Part shown: positions 1 to 8,506 of the stretch, piece after piece | How positions within the stretch are numbered: the first letter of the stretch is position 1 | Layout of the letters: each line of letters begins with the position of its first letter | Origin: an uncultured Actinomycetes bacterium | GTDB taxonomy: Bacteria > Actinomycetota > Actinomycetes > Mycobacteriales > Mycobacteriaceae | DNA: 51,696 bases | Reading direction: 5' to 3' | NCBI GenBank assembly: GCA_903877095.1 | Contig: CAIRCP010000075.1 | Coordinates: forward strand, 1-51,696 | Translations under genes and position numbers: made by a program | The notes under the pieces: model-generated | Told to the model about the DNA's origin: nothing | The model's database searches: none | Seen by the model: only the letters and a program-made list of their open reading frames with translations

Positions 1-57
1 ACGGCCCCAACATGCGCCGACACGGCCATCAGCAGGACACCACCTGACCACAGCGCA

Positions 58-88
58 GGCGCGGGGACCGCTACCAGATCCCCGCGCC
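58..88. other. GC-rich hairpin, 10-bp perfect stem
   Basis: GGCGCGGGGA at 58-67 pairs perfectly with TCCCCGCGCC at 79-88 around an 11-nt loop. There is no T-run on either side. It overlaps the first phased CGCTACCA copy, so it may be part of the element end rather than a terminator. Confidence 0.5.
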
Positions 89-120
89 CGCGCTACCACT
101 TCCTCACACAGCCGCTACCA
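69..120 (+). repeat. Three CGCTACCA repeats at exact 22-bp period
   Basis: The octamer CGCTACCA occurs at 69-76, 91-98 and 113-120, so the starts are exactly 22 bp (about two helical turns) apart. The bases between copies are not conserved. Phased short repeats next to an element terminus are typical of multiple transposase-binding sites in IS21, Tn552 and Tn7-type elements; replication iterons are the other classical use. No gene in the window decides between these. Confidence 0.6.
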
Positions 121-136
121 ACAACCCCGGCTAAAC

Positions 137-1555
137 ATGCATCTGGTGGGATTGCCCGACGCCGCTCTCCAGGAGTCGCGAGACCGGGTCCGCGCGGCTG
201 TCGTCAACTGCGGCAACAGTTGGCCGATGTCGCGGCTGACACTCGCGCTGTCCCCGGCGACACTGCCCAAGACCGGATCGCTGTATGACATCGCACTGGC
301 CTGCGCGGTGATGTCGGCCGGTCGAAAGAAGCCCTGGCATCGCCTCGAAAAGACCGTGCTGCTCGGTGAATTGGCGCTCGACGGCAGGGTGCGGCCGGTG
401 CACGGAGTGCTGCCCGCGGTGCTCGCCGCCAAACAGCAGGGATGGCCCGCCGTCGTCGTGCCGACCGGCAATCTCGCCGAGGCCAGCCTGGTCGACGGGA
501 TCGAGGTTCACGGTGTCGGCACCTTGCAGCAGTTGCAGCAGTGGCTCGACAGCGGAACCGGCGCCGAGGCGCGGATCGACAATCCCACGCCCGATCCCGC
601 TCCGGTAGCCGATCTGGCGGACATCGTGGGACAGGCGCAGGCCCGCTTTGCCGTCGAAGTCGCCGCGGCCGGCGCCCACCATCTCTTGCTCACCGGCCCG
701 CCCGGAGTCGGGAAAACCATGCTGGCACAGCGACTTCCAGGCCTGATGCCCGATCTCACCGACGCCGAGGCTCTGGAGGTGACGGCCGTTCACTCCGTGG
801 TGGGCCTGCTCTCCAACCGCACGCCGCTGGTCACCCGGCCACCGTTCATCGCCCCGCACCACTCGTCGAGCGTCGCGGCACTCGTCGGTGGTGGCTCGGG
901 TCTGGCGCGTCCCGGTGCGATCAGCCGAGCCCACCGCGGCGTGCTGTTTCTCGACGAGTGCGCCGAAATCCGGCCCAGCGCACTGGAAGCGCTGCGCACT
1001 CCCTTGGAGGACGGTGAGGTTCGGCTGGCCCGGCGCGACGGTGTGGTGCGTTATCCGGCCCGGTTCCAGCTGGTGATGGCGGCCAATCTGTGCCCGTGTG
1101 CGAGAACCGATCCGCGGGAATGCATCTGCTCGTCGCTGGACCGGCGCCGCTACCTGGGCAAGCTCTCCGGACCGCTACTGGACCGAGTGGACCTGCGGGT
1201 ACGCCTGCACACCGTTCGCGCCGGCGCGTTCGCCGCGGAGGCGGCCGAGAGCAGTGCCGTCGTCCGTGCCCGGGTGGCGCAAGCCCGTGCGGCCGCCGCC
1301 GAGCGTTGGTGCCCATACGGTTTCAGCACCAACGCCGAAGTCACCGGGGTGGTGCTGCGCCGGAGGTTCCGGCTCGATGCGGCGGTGATGGCTCCGCTCA
1401 AGACCGCGCTGGAGCGCGGTCTGCTGAGTATTCGGGGAGTGGACAGGTCACTGCGGGTGGCCTGGACACTGTCTGATCTGGCCGGCAGGACAGCACCCGA
1501 TCGGGACGACGTGACCACTGCACTGAGCTTCCGGCAGACCGAGGTGCGACCATGA
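137..1555 (+). CDS. YifB family Mg-chelatase-like AAA ATPase, 5'-truncated
   Basis: A ChlI/ComM-type AAA+ ATPase (Rv2897c equivalent); the bacterial ComM relative is a hexameric branch-migration helicase used in natural transformation. The 472-residue ORF has an N-terminal ChlI-like domain, Walker A GPPGVGKT at about residues 187-194, Walker B LFLDE near 270, a Cys-rich stretch NLCPCARTDPRECICS near 315, and the C-terminal Mg_chelatase_C domain. Family members are about 500 residues long. Here the first ~32 residues are missing, replaced by unrelated DNA, and the ATG at 137 is created at the junction. The ATPase core is intact, but loss of the first strands of the N-terminal domain and of the native promoter makes function doubtful. 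The stop overlaps the dprA start (ATGA). Confidence 0.9.
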   Translation: MHLVGLPDAALQESRDRVRAAVVNCGNSWPMSRLTLALSPATLPKTGSLYDIALACAVMSAGRKKPWHRLEKTVLLGELALDGRVRPVHGVLPAVLAAKQQGWPAVVVPTGNLAEASLVDGIEVHGVGTLQQLQQWLDSGTGAEARIDNPTPDPAPVADLADIVGQAQARFAVEVAAAGAHHLLLTGPPGVGKTMLAQRLPGLMPDLTDAEALEVTAVHSVVGLLSNRTPLVTRPPFIAPHHSSSVAALVGGGSGLARPGAISRAHRGVLFLDECAEIRPSALEALRTPLEDGEVRLARRDGVVRYPARFQLVMAANLCPCARTDPRECICSSLDRRRYLGKLSGPLLDRVDLRVRLHTVRAGAFAAEAAESSAVVRARVAQARAAAAERWCPYGFSTNAEVTGVVLRRRFRLDAAVMAPLKTALERGLLSIRGVDRSLRVAWTLSDLAGRTAPDRDDVTTALSFRQTEVRP

Positions 1556-2685
1556 GTGACGAGCAGCGTTTGCGGGCGTGGGCTTACCTGTCCCGGGTCA
1601 CCGAGGCTCCGTGCGCCGAGTTGGCCGACCTGGTCGGGCAGGTCGGCCCGATTGCCGCCGCCGACCGCGTCCGTCGTGGCGAGGTCAGTGCGGCAGTGAG
1701 CCGGCGCACCGAGGCGCGTCGCGAGATCGACCTCGCTGCAGCCGATCTTGATCTTCTTCAACGGCGCGGCGGGCGACTCGTCACTCCGGACGACGACGAG
1801 TGGCCGGTCTTGTCGTTCATGTCGTTCGCCGGTGCGCCGGTGCGCGACAAACCCGAGGGCCGCGCGCCGCTGGCGCTGTGGGCGATCGGACCGCTGCGGC
1901 TCGACGAGGTCACCGATCGGGCGGTGGCCATCGTCGGCACCCGGGCCGCGACCGCCTACGGTGAGCACGTCGCCGCCGAATTGTCCGCCGGCCTCTGCGA
2001 ACAGGACGTGGTCGTGGTGTCGGGCGGAGCGTACGGGATCGACGGGGCGGCGCACCGCGCTGCACTGGCCGCCGAGGGCGTCACCGTCGCGGTGCTCGCC
2101 GGGGGAGTGGACATCCTCTATCCGGCTGGGCATTCAGCGCTTCTGCATCGCATCTCCGCCAACGGCCTCCTGGTGAGCGAATACCCGCCCGGCGTCCGTC
2201 CCGCGCGGCACCGGTTCCTGACCCGCAACCGGCTCGTGGCGGCGATGTCGGGCGCCACCGTCGTGGTGGAGGCGGGCATCCGCAGTGGTGCGGCCAGTAC
2301 CGCCGCCTGGGCGCGGGCGCTCGGACGCGTGGTGTGCGCTGTCCCGGGCCCGGTGACGTCGTCGGCCTCGATCGGCTGTCACGCGTTGCTGCAAGCCGGC
2401 GCGGAACTGGTTACCCGCGCCGAGGATCTGAGCGAGATCATCGGCCGCGCAGGTGAATTCGCTGACGATCTGCCCCGGCCCACCGATCCGCTGGACGGCC
2501 TCACCGGCAGCGAACGCCTCGTCTACGAGGCGTTGCCGGGACGCGGGGCGCGAACTGTCGATGAAATCGCCGTTGCGTCGGGCTTGCCCGCGGCCGGCGT
2601 GCTCGGTCCGCTGGCCGTCCTGGAGATCGCCGGACTGATTCAGCACCAGGAGGGCAAATGGCGAATCACGCGTAAGTCGGCCTGA
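1552..2685 (+). CDS. dprA: DNA-processing protein DprA/Smf
   Basis: A Rossmann-like single-strand DNA-binding protein that loads RecA onto incoming DNA during transformation; its role in mycobacteria is less clear. The 377-residue product has an N-terminal helical region and then the core: [14 protein letters not shown], the [16 protein letters not shown] loop (about residues 156-171), [11 protein letters not shown], and the [12 protein letters not shown] and EAGIRSGA segments. A C-terminal winged-helix-like segment ([20 protein letters not shown]) follows. Its ATG overlaps the yifB stop by the ATGA arrangement, so translation is coupled to yifB and may suffer from the truncation upstream. 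Confidence 0.95.
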   Translation: MSDEQRLRAWAYLSRVTEAPCAELADLVGQVGPIAAADRVRRGEVSAAVSRRTEARREIDLAAADLDLLQRRGGRLVTPDDDEWPVLSFMSFAGAPVRDKPEGRAPLALWAIGPLRLDEVTDRAVAIVGTRAATAYGEHVAAELSAGLCEQDVVVVSGGAYGIDGAAHRAALAAEGVTVAVLAGGVDILYPAGHSALLHRISANGLLVSEYPPGVRPARHRFLTRNRLVAAMSGATVVVEAGIRSGAASTAAWARALGRVVCAVPGPVTSSASIGCHALLQAGAELVTRAEDLSEIIGRAGEFADDLPRPTDPLDGLTGSERLVYEALPGRGARTVDEIAVASGLPAAGVLGPLAVLEIAGLIQHQEGKWRITRKSA

Positions 2686-2774
2686 GGACGCCGCCCCCTC
2701 AGGGTTGGCCATGCCGTCCGACACGCCCACACCGGATAGGTCACGGCGTCGCCGCGGTCTGCCACCGTAGGGGA

Positions 2775-3695
2775 GTGGACGTTCCGGACCGGTATGCGGC
2801 GATCCTGGAGGATTACGCCGAGCACCTCGTCCTGGAACGCGGCCGGTCCGAACACACCCGTCGGGCTTACCTGACCGATCTGCGTTCATTGTTCGTATTC
2901 CTTGAGGAACGCGCGCCGGGGGCCGGACTCGACGGGCTGAACCTGCCGCTGTTGCGGTCGTGGCTGGCCGCTCAGGCCGCGGCCGGCGCGGCTCGAACCA
3001 CGCTGGCCCGGCGCACATCGGCGGTAAAGACCTTCACGGCCTGGGCGACCCGGCGCGCAGTGCTCTCCGCCGACCCGGCGACCCGACTCCAGGTCCCCAA
3101 GGCGCGCCGCACCCTCCCCTCGGTGCTGCGCCAGGACCAGGCGCTGGCCGCGATGGCGGCTGCCGACCTCGGCGCCCAGCAGCGCGACCCGCTCGCCCTG
3201 CGTGACCGGCTCATTGTGGAACTGTTGTACGCCACCGGGATTCGCGTCAGCGAGCTGTGCGGCCTCGACGTTGACGACGTTGACAGCAGCCACCGGCTCC
3301 TTCGGGTGCTGGGCAAGGGCAACAAGCAACGCACCGTTCCGTTCGGGCGCCCGGCGCTGGCCGCACTCAAGGATTGGCTTGCTGACGGCCGTCCGCACCT
3401 GGCCGTAACCGATTCCGGCCCGGCGCTTCTGCTGGGTCCCCGCGGCGGTCGGCTAGACCCGCGACAGGCCCGCACCGTGGTCCACCAGACAGTCGGCGCC
3501 GTCGACGGCGCCCCCGACATCGGGCCGCACGGCCTGCGGCACAGCGCGGCCACCCATCTGCTTGAGGGCGGTGCGGATCTGCGCGTGGTCCAAGAACTCC
3601 TCGGCCACTCGACCCTGGCCACGACGCAGCTCTACACGCACGTCACCGTGGCGCGACTGCGCGCGGTGCACGATCAGGCCCACCCGCGTGCCTGA
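2775..3695 (+). CDS. xerC: Tyrosine recombinase XerC
   Basis: A 306-residue site-specific recombinase that with XerD resolves chromosome dimers at dif. It has an N-terminal SAM-like core-binding domain (about 1-100) and a C-terminal catalytic domain. The complete catalytic set is visible: R157 ([15 protein letters not shown]), K181 (GKGNKQR), H252 and R255 ([15 protein letters not shown]), H278 (LLGHS) and the nucleophile Y287 (LYTHV). The start is GTG 2775, preceded by a GGGG-rich stretch. Pairing with dprA is the usual mycobacterial order; the viuB-like gene that lies between them in M. tuberculosis is absent. It converges with the M23 gene, with only 6 bp between stops. Confidence 0.96.
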   Translation: MDVPDRYAAILEDYAEHLVLERGRSEHTRRAYLTDLRSLFVFLEERAPGAGLDGLNLPLLRSWLAAQAAAGAARTTLARRTSAVKTFTAWATRRAVLSADPATRLQVPKARRTLPSVLRQDQALAAMAAADLGAQQRDPLALRDRLIVELLYATGIRVSELCGLDVDDVDSSHRLLRVLGKGNKQRTVPFGRPALAALKDWLADGRPHLAVTDSGPALLLGPRGGRLDPRQARTVVHQTVGAVDGAPDIGPHGLRHSAATHLLEGGADLRVVQELLGHSTLATTQLYTHVTVARLRAVHDQAHPRA

Positions 3696-3701
3696 GGACA
3701 G

Positions 3702-4190
3702 CTATCCCAGCGGCTTGAGCCGGATCGGGGTGACCGCCAACAACCCCAGCGGGTCGACGTAATCGGCCCGCTGGGCCGGACCCCACATGGCACCCCAGTG
3801 CAGGCACGCCGCGGCAGGACAACCCGGATGGCCTGGCATGAGGCGCCCCAACGCGCTGCCGGCGGCGACCGACTGCCCGGGGCGCACCGAGGCCCCGACG
3901 GGCTCATAGGTGGTGCGCAACCCGCCCGGGTGCTGCACCGACACCACGGCCCGCCCGGCCAGCAGCCCCGCGAACACCACCGTCCCGGGCCCGGCGGCGT
4001 ACACCGGCTGACCTGGGACCCCGGCCAGATCAACCCCGCGGTGGCCGCGCCGCCAGTCCGGCTTCGGTGCGTCGAAGGTGCGCGTCACCACCGGTGTTGC
4101 CGGTCGCAGCGGCCACTGCAGGCGGACGTCGTCGGCGTGGGCGGGTGTTGCCACAACGAAAGCGGCGAGCAATCCCAGCAGCAGCCGCAT
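3702..4190 (-). CDS. Secreted M23 (LytM-like) peptidase family protein
   Basis: A small exported LytM-fold protein (162 residues; Rv2891 equivalent) probably acting on peptidoglycan cross-bridges. Residues 1-19 form a signal peptide ending in THPAHA-like small residues (ATPAHA). The metal-site motif HRGVDL gives H50 and D54, and CLHWG gives H131. In typical M23 enzymes the last motif is HxH; here the first His position is C129, so one active-site residue is altered. It lies convergent to xerC and divergent from rpsB. The family assignment is firm, but hydrolytic activity is uncertain because of the Cys. Confidence 0.88.
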   Translation of the reverse strand: MRLLLGLLAAFVVATPAHADDVRLQWPLRPATPVVTRTFDAPKPDWRRGHRGVDLAGVPGQPVYAAGPGTVVFAGLLAGRAVVSVQHPGGLRTTYEPVGASVRPGQSVAAGSALGRLMPGHPGCPAAACLHWGAMWGPAQRADYVDPLGLLAVTPIRLKPLG

Positions 4191-4303
4191 GCGATGAGTT
4201 CACCGCCCGCGAATCTGCGATCGTTCGCGCAGCAGCGGACGCTGTGCAGATCCGCCCGACTGGGGAGACATCCGCGTGGTTCAAAGCCGCAGTCCTGGCG
4301 GTG

Positions 4304-4309
4304 TAAACT
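4304..4309 (+). promoter_or_regulatory. Candidate -10 element for rpsB-tsf
   Basis: TAAACT sits within GTGTAAACT upstream of rpsB. A start about 7 nt downstream would give a ~170-nt leader that contains the hairpin at 4381-4423. The -35 region is weak. Inference from consensus only. Confidence 0.4.
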
Positions 4310-4380
4310 CCGAACCGCAGTCTGCGCAAGCGGACTGACTTCGCGCGTCTGTACGCACCGTCGCCACGTCGGCGGTTGCC

Positions 4381-4423
4381 GCGCACACTGTTGGTCCCGT
4401 CGCCCTGACGGGTTGGTGTGCGC
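4381..4423 (+). promoter_or_regulatory. Structured rpsB 5' leader hairpin
   Basis: Two nested stems are visible. The outer stem pairs GCGCACAC (4381-4388) with GTGTGCGC (4416-4423); the inner stem pairs CCCGTC (4396-4401) with GACGGG (4407-4412) around the loop GCCCT (4402-4406). The two stems are separated by short unpaired stretches on each side, as in RNA elements that bind protein. It lies about 65 nt before the rpsB start codon. S2 operons are autoregulated through leader RNA in other bacteria; that it happens here is inference. The rest of 4191-4487 holds no gene. Confidence 0.55.
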
Positions 4424-4487
4424 GCAGATGCCAGGGTCCGACTTCACCCGAAGCCGGGCAGGCAACTAACACAAAGGAATGGCTGAC

Positions 4488-5339
4488 ATGGCTGTTGTGA
4501 CCATGAAGCAGCTGCTGGATAGCGGCACGCACTTCGGGCATCAGACCCGGCGCTGGAATCCCAAGATGAAGCGGTTCATCTTCACCGACCGCAATGGCAT
4601 CTACATCATCGATCTGCGGCAGACGCTGACCTTCATCGACAAGGCCTACGAGTTCGTCAAGGAAACCGTCGCGCACGGCGGCACCGTCATGTTCGTCGGC
4701 ACCAAGAAGCAAGCTCAGGAATCCATCGCCGAGGAAGCCACCCGCGTTGGCATGCCCTATGTGAACCAGCGCTGGCTGGGCGGCATGCTCACCAACTTCT
4801 CCACCGTGCACAAGCGCCTTCAGCGGATGAAGGAACTCGAGTCCATGGAGCAGACCGGCGGATTCGAGGGTCGCACCAAGAAAGAGATCTTGATGCTGAC
4901 CCGCGAGAAGAACAAGTTGGAGCGGTCCCTGGGTGGTATCCGGGACATGGTCAAGGTGCCCTCGGCGATCTGGGTCATCGACACCAACAAGGAGCACTTG
5001 GCCGTCGCGGAGGCCCGCAAGCTCAACATCCCGATCATCGCCATTCTCGACACCAACTGCGACCCCGACGTCGTCGACTACCCGATCCCGGGTAACGACG
5101 ACGCCATCCGCTCGGCCGCGCTGCTGACCAAGGTCATCGCCTCCGCGGTGGCCGAGGGCCTGCAGGCACGTTCCGGCCTGGCCGGCGGCAAATCCGGTGC
5201 TGAAGCCGGTGCTGTCGAGCCGCTCGCCGAGTGGGAGCAGGAATTGCTTGCCAGCGCGGCCATCGAGTCCGCGCCGACCGAGGCCGGACCGGTCTCCGAC
5301 GAATCCGTCACCACCGCCGTCATCATCACGGAAGGCTGA
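4488..5339 (+). CDS. rpsB: 30S ribosomal protein S2
   Basis: A small-subunit protein at the mRNA exit side of the 30S. The product (283 residues) begins [20 protein letters not shown] and contains the family signatures [10 protein letters not shown] and the [10 protein letters not shown] region, with [24 protein letters not shown] near the end. The Ala/Glu-rich tail of about 45 residues is typical of mycobacteria. I chose ATG 4488 over the in-frame ATG 4479 because the Shine-Dalgarno AAAGGA (4473-4478) directly touches the earlier ATG but sits 9 nt before 4488. It forms an operon with tsf, one base after its stop. Confidence 0.97.
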   Translation: MAVVTMKQLLDSGTHFGHQTRRWNPKMKRFIFTDRNGIYIIDLRQTLTFIDKAYEFVKETVAHGGTVMFVGTKKQAQESIAEEATRVGMPYVNQRWLGGMLTNFSTVHKRLQRMKELESMEQTGGFEGRTKKEILMLTREKNKLERSLGGIRDMVKVPSAIWVIDTNKEHLAVAEARKLNIPIIAILDTNCDPDVVDYPIPGNDDAIRSAALLTKVIASAVAEGLQARSGLAGGKSGAEAGAVEPLAEWEQELLASAAIESAPTEAGPVSDESVTTAVIITEG

Positions 5340-5340
5340 C

Positions 5341-6168
5341 ATGGCTAACTACACCGCCGCAGACGTCAAGCGTCTGCGGGAACTCACCGGCGCCGGCATG
5401 CTGGACTGCAAGAACGCGCTGGCCGACAACGACGGTGACTTCGACAAGGCTGTCGAGGCGCTGCGCATCAAGGGCGCCAAGGACGTCGGCAAACGTGCCG
5501 AGCGTGCCACCGCCGAGGGCCTGGTGGCCGCCAAGAACGGCGCGCTCATCGAACTGAACTCCGAGACCGACTTCGTCGCGAAGAACGCCGAGTTCCAGGA
5601 ACTGGCCGATCAGATCCTCGAGGCGGCGCTGGCCGCCAAGGCCGCCGACGTCGACGCGCTCAAGGCCGCTCCCATTCCCGGGGGCTCGGCTGCCACTAAC
5701 GTCGAGGAGGCCATCGCGGCGCTCTCGGCCAAGATCGGCGAGAAGCTGGAACTGCGCCGGGTGCAGTATTTCGACGGCAACGTCGAGACCTACCTGCACA
5801 AGCGTGCCGCCGATCTGCCGCCCGCCGTGGGTGTGCTGGTCGAATTCACCGGCGACGACAAAGATGCCGCGCACTCGGTGGCGCTGCAGATCGCCGCTCT
5901 GAAGGCCAGGTACCTCACCCGCGACGAGGTGCCCGAGGACGTGATCGCCAACGAGCGGCATATCGCCGAGGAGACGGCAAAGAACGAGGGCAAGCCCGAG
6001 GCGGCGCTGCCAAAGATCGTCGAGGGCCGGCTGACCGGATTCTTCAAGGATGTCGTGCTACTTGACCAGCCGTCGGTGGCCGACAACAAGAAGAGCGTGA
6101 AGGCGCTGCTCGACGAGGCCGGTGTCACCGTGACCCGGTTCGTTCGCTTCGAGGTCGGCCAGGCCTGA
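5341..6168 (+). CDS. tsf: Elongation factor Ts
   Basis: Guanine-nucleotide exchange factor for EF-Tu. The 275-residue product starts [20 protein letters not shown] with the UBA-like N-terminal domain (about 1-55, including [18 protein letters not shown] and LRIKGAKDV). It continues with the EF-Tu-interacting segment [10 protein letters not shown] and a C-terminal half ending [13 protein letters not shown]. The start is ATG 5341, the second base after the rpsB stop, with a GGAAGG ribosome-binding site inside the end of rpsB. A longer in-frame reading upstream is only the rpsB antiphase frame. Its length matches mycobacterial EF-Ts (about 271-275). Confidence 0.97.
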   Translation: MANYTAADVKRLRELTGAGMLDCKNALADNDGDFDKAVEALRIKGAKDVGKRAERATAEGLVAAKNGALIELNSETDFVAKNAEFQELADQILEAALAAKAADVDALKAAPIPGGSAATNVEEAIAALSAKIGEKLELRRVQYFDGNVETYLHKRAADLPPAVGVLVEFTGDDKDAAHSVALQIAALKARYLTRDEVPEDVIANERHIAEETAKNEGKPEAALPKIVEGRLTGFFKDVVLLDQPSVADNKKSVKALLDEAGVTVTRFVRFEVGQA

Positions 6169-6193
6169 CGGCCCGCCGTCAGCGTCCCGCGAC

Positions 6194-7618
6194 ATGCGTC
6201 ACGTCCACGCCTTCGGTGACGACGCGCTCGGCGATCTCGACTCCGTCGGGATGGTCCATGCGCTCCGCAGGGGCACGGTCTCGGCCACCGAACTGGTCGA
6301 CGCCGCCATCGCCCGGGTGAGAGCAGTGAACCCGGCCCTCAACGGGCTGGCTCACGACGCTTTCGACCAGGCCCGGACGCGGGCAGCGCGGAAGCAGGGC
6401 GGCTACTTCGACGGCGTACCGACGTTCATCAAGGACGACACCGACGTCGAGGGCATGCCGACGATGAGCGGCACGGACGCTTGGGAGCCAAGCATCCGCG
6501 AACGGCACGACGACTTTGCGCGGTTCTTTCTGGCCACTGGGCTGATCCCGCTCGGGAAGACCCAGTTGTCGGAGTTCGGCTTCAGTGCCTCGGCCGAACA
6601 CCCGCGAATCGGGGCGGTGCGCAACCCCTGGGACACCGACTTCACCGCCGGCGCATCGTCGTCGGGAGCCGGTGCCTTCGTCGCGGCGGGCGTGGTCCCG
6701 ATGGCTTCTGGAAGTGACGGCGGCGGATCGATCAGGATCCCCGCGGCCTGCAACGGCCTGGTCGGTCTCAAGCCGTCCCGCGGCCGGCTTCCGCTGGGAC
6801 CCACCGCCCGTCAGCTTCCGGTGCGCATCGTCCATAACGGGGTGCTGACCCGCTCGGTGCGCGACACCGCCGCCTTCTATCGTGAGGGCGAACGGATTTG
6901 GCGTAACCGCGGATTGCCGCAGGTCGGTGCTGTCGCCGGCCCCAACGACAACCGGCTCCGCATCGCCGTCGTGACCCGCTCGCTGCGCCGCGACAGCAGT
7001 CCGTCGATGCGGGATCACACGCTGAAGACGGCAGCGCTGCTGGAGGAACTCGGGCACCGGGTCGACTATCTCGATAGGCATCCGATTCCCGAGCGTTTCG
7101 CCGATGACTTTCTGGTGTACTGGTCGTCGTTGGCGATGGGCACCGTCCGCGGCGGGCGGGTGCTGTACGGAAACACCTTCGACCGCGGTCGGCTGGACAA
7201 TCTCACCCTTGGCTTGGACCGGCACGCGCGGCGGAACCTGCACCGGCTGCCGTCGGCGATCGCGAGATTGAGCCGACTGGGGAAAGTGACTGCTCGGTTT
7301 TACGAGCACCACGACATCCTGCTGACACCGACCGTCGCCGAGGACACCCCGTTGATCGGGCATCTGGACCCCAGTGCGAGCTACGAGCAGATCATCGATC
7401 GGCTCATCGACTGGGCGGGGGCCTTCACGCCACTGCAGAATGCGACCGGTGAGCCGTCGCTGTCGCTTCCGCTGGCGCAGTCCGCCCACGGGATGCCCGT
7501 CGGGATGATGTTCAGTGCGCCGATCGGTCAGGAGAAAAGACTGCTGGAACTGGCCTACGAACTTGAGGCCGCGCGGCCCTGGCCGCAGATCCAGGACCGG
7601 TTGACCGCGCGGGGTTAG
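6194..7618 (+). CDS. amiC: Amidase signature family enzyme
   Basis: Hydrolyses an amide to acid plus ammonia; the substrate is unknown. It is the positional and sequence equivalent of AmiC (Rv2888c), 474 residues. The Ser-cisSer-Lys triad is visible as K80 (TFIKDDTD), S155 in the GASSSGAGA loop and the nucleophile S179 in GGGSIRIPAACNG, followed by the family motif GLVGLKPSRGR. There is no signal peptide, so it should be cytosolic. It lies 25 bp after tsf with only a weak ribosome-binding site, and is convergent to the TetR gene (6 bp between stops). Confidence 0.9.
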   Translation: MRHVHAFGDDALGDLDSVGMVHALRRGTVSATELVDAAIARVRAVNPALNGLAHDAFDQARTRAARKQGGYFDGVPTFIKDDTDVEGMPTMSGTDAWEPSIRERHDDFARFFLATGLIPLGKTQLSEFGFSASAEHPRIGAVRNPWDTDFTAGASSSGAGAFVAAGVVPMASGSDGGGSIRIPAACNGLVGLKPSRGRLPLGPTARQLPVRIVHNGVLTRSVRDTAAFYREGERIWRNRGLPQVGAVAGPNDNRLRIAVVTRSLRRDSSPSMRDHTLKTAALLEELGHRVDYLDRHPIPERFADDFLVYWSSLAMGTVRGGRVLYGNTFDRGRLDNLTLGLDRHARRNLHRLPSAIARLSRLGKVTARFYEHHDILLTPTVAEDTPLIGHLDPSASYEQIIDRLIDWAGAFTPLQNATGEPSLSLPLAQSAHGMPVGMMFSAPIGQEKRLLELAYELEAARPWPQIQDRLTARG

Positions 7619-7624
7619 ACCGGT

Positions 7625-8281
7625 TTAGACCGGAATCCGCTCGTAGCGCTCGGCGACGCGGTCCACCGCACCGTGCGCGGCGGTAAGCGAACTCTCTGGA
7701 ACGATCGACCGCACCATGACCCGCCAGCAGCGCCCGAGTCGGGCGTAGGGGTCGTCGCCGATCGCCGCCGACGCCAGGTTGCAGCCCAGGATTCCCATCC
7801 AGACGGACTCCGCGACATCGTTGGGATCGACGCCGTCGAGCATCTCGCCGCCTTCGATCACTTTCTTCACCATGTCAGGGAAGCGGTCCGTCCAGCCCAG
7901 GTAGACCTGCGCTCCGGCTCTGCTCACCTGGTCAAGCGCCTGGCAGAGCCGGTGGCCGACCTGGGTGAGTTTGTCGTTGTGCATCAGTGCCTGCACCGCG
8001 TAGGTCACCGCGATGAGCCCCTCGAGAGTGGGGGAGTTGGCGTCGAATTCGGCATCTGCTGCCCTGCCGGCGGCACTGCCGAACTCTTCGATGATCGCGG
8101 TCGCGACCGCTTCCTTGGAGTCGAAGTGGTAATAGAACGCGCCTTTGCTGACGCCGGCGCGTTGCAGCACATCGGCCAATCCGGTTTCGCCATAACCCAT
8201 TTCGGCGAACAGCTCGACGGCGGAATCAATGATCCGGCGTCGGGTTGTCTCTGCTCTCGCTTGCAACGCCACGATCTGCAC
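7625..8281 (-). CDS. TetR family transcriptional regulator
   Basis: A 218-residue one-component repressor. The N-terminal helix-turn-helix is clear: TRRRIIDSAVELFAEMGYGE, then DVLQRAGVSKGAFYYHFDSK (about residues 13-58). The ligand-binding half resembles the ScbR/CamR-type members that sense small signals, but the ligand cannot be read from sequence. It diverges from pyrH across a 225-bp intergenic region holding a pair of similar 14-mers, which are plausible autoregulatory operators. The amidase lies convergently next to it and could be a target. An in-frame start a few codons downstream is also possible. Confidence 0.88.
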   Translation of the reverse strand: MQIVALQARAETTRRRIIDSAVELFAEMGYGETGLADVLQRAGVSKGAFYYHFDSKEAVATAIIEEFGSAAGRAADAEFDANSPTLEGLIAVTYAVQALMHNDKLTQVGHRLCQALDQVSRAGAQVYLGWTDRFPDMVKKVIEGGEMLDGVDPNDVAESVWMGILGCNLASAAIGDDPYARLGRCWRVMVRSIVPESSLTAAHGAVDRVAERYERIPV

Positions 8282-8328
8282 GCCCTCTCATCGTCGGCTA
8301 ATTGCGGCTAACCCCGTGAAATGTGAGT

Positions 8329-8368
8329 GTAGTCGGATCAATTAAGAGGGCAGGGTAGTCCGATTGAT
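8329..8368. promoter_or_regulatory. Paired 14-bp motifs, candidate TetR operators
   Basis: GTAGTCGGATCAAT (8329-8342) and GTAGTCCGATTGAT (8355-8368) share 11 of 14 bases and start 26 bp apart. They lie 48-87 bp upstream of the TetR start in otherwise gene-free DNA (8282-8506). AT-rich flanks (ATTAAG, ATAATTGTTGATAA) stand out from the GC-rich background. An operator role is inference from position. Confidence 0.45.
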
Positions 8369-8506
8369 AATTGTTGATAAGTGGGCAGGGAGTTCGGGTC
8401 CGTGTCGACGTGGCGGAAGCATGAGGCAGGATGATGGTGCCGTTGTGGACAGCGCCGCCGCAGCGGCGTTTCGCGGTGGCGGCAGCGCAGAACGGTGAGG
8501 AGTCCG

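Larger units (their letters stand above)
1..137. mobile_element. Probable end of a mobile element abutting truncated yifB
   Basis: This stretch has no recognisable coding sequence and replaces the expected first ~32 codons of yifB. Reading upstream in the yifB frame gives no YifB-like residues, and similarity starts abruptly at the His-Leu-Val-Gly of the ORF. If host sequence resumes at TGCATCTGG (position 138), the foreign DNA ends in ACA. That fits elements with 5'-TGT...ACA-3' termini (IS21, Tn7/Tn552 or IS481 types). It carries three phased 8-bp repeats and one strong hairpin. No transposase lies inside the window, so the element type is inference; an assembly edge is the alternative. Confidence 0.45.

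Noticed and set aside
137..1555. yifB as an intact gene starting at ATG 137
   Set aside because: The ORF starts in the middle of a conserved block of the N-terminal domain, and the family needs about 32 more residues before it.
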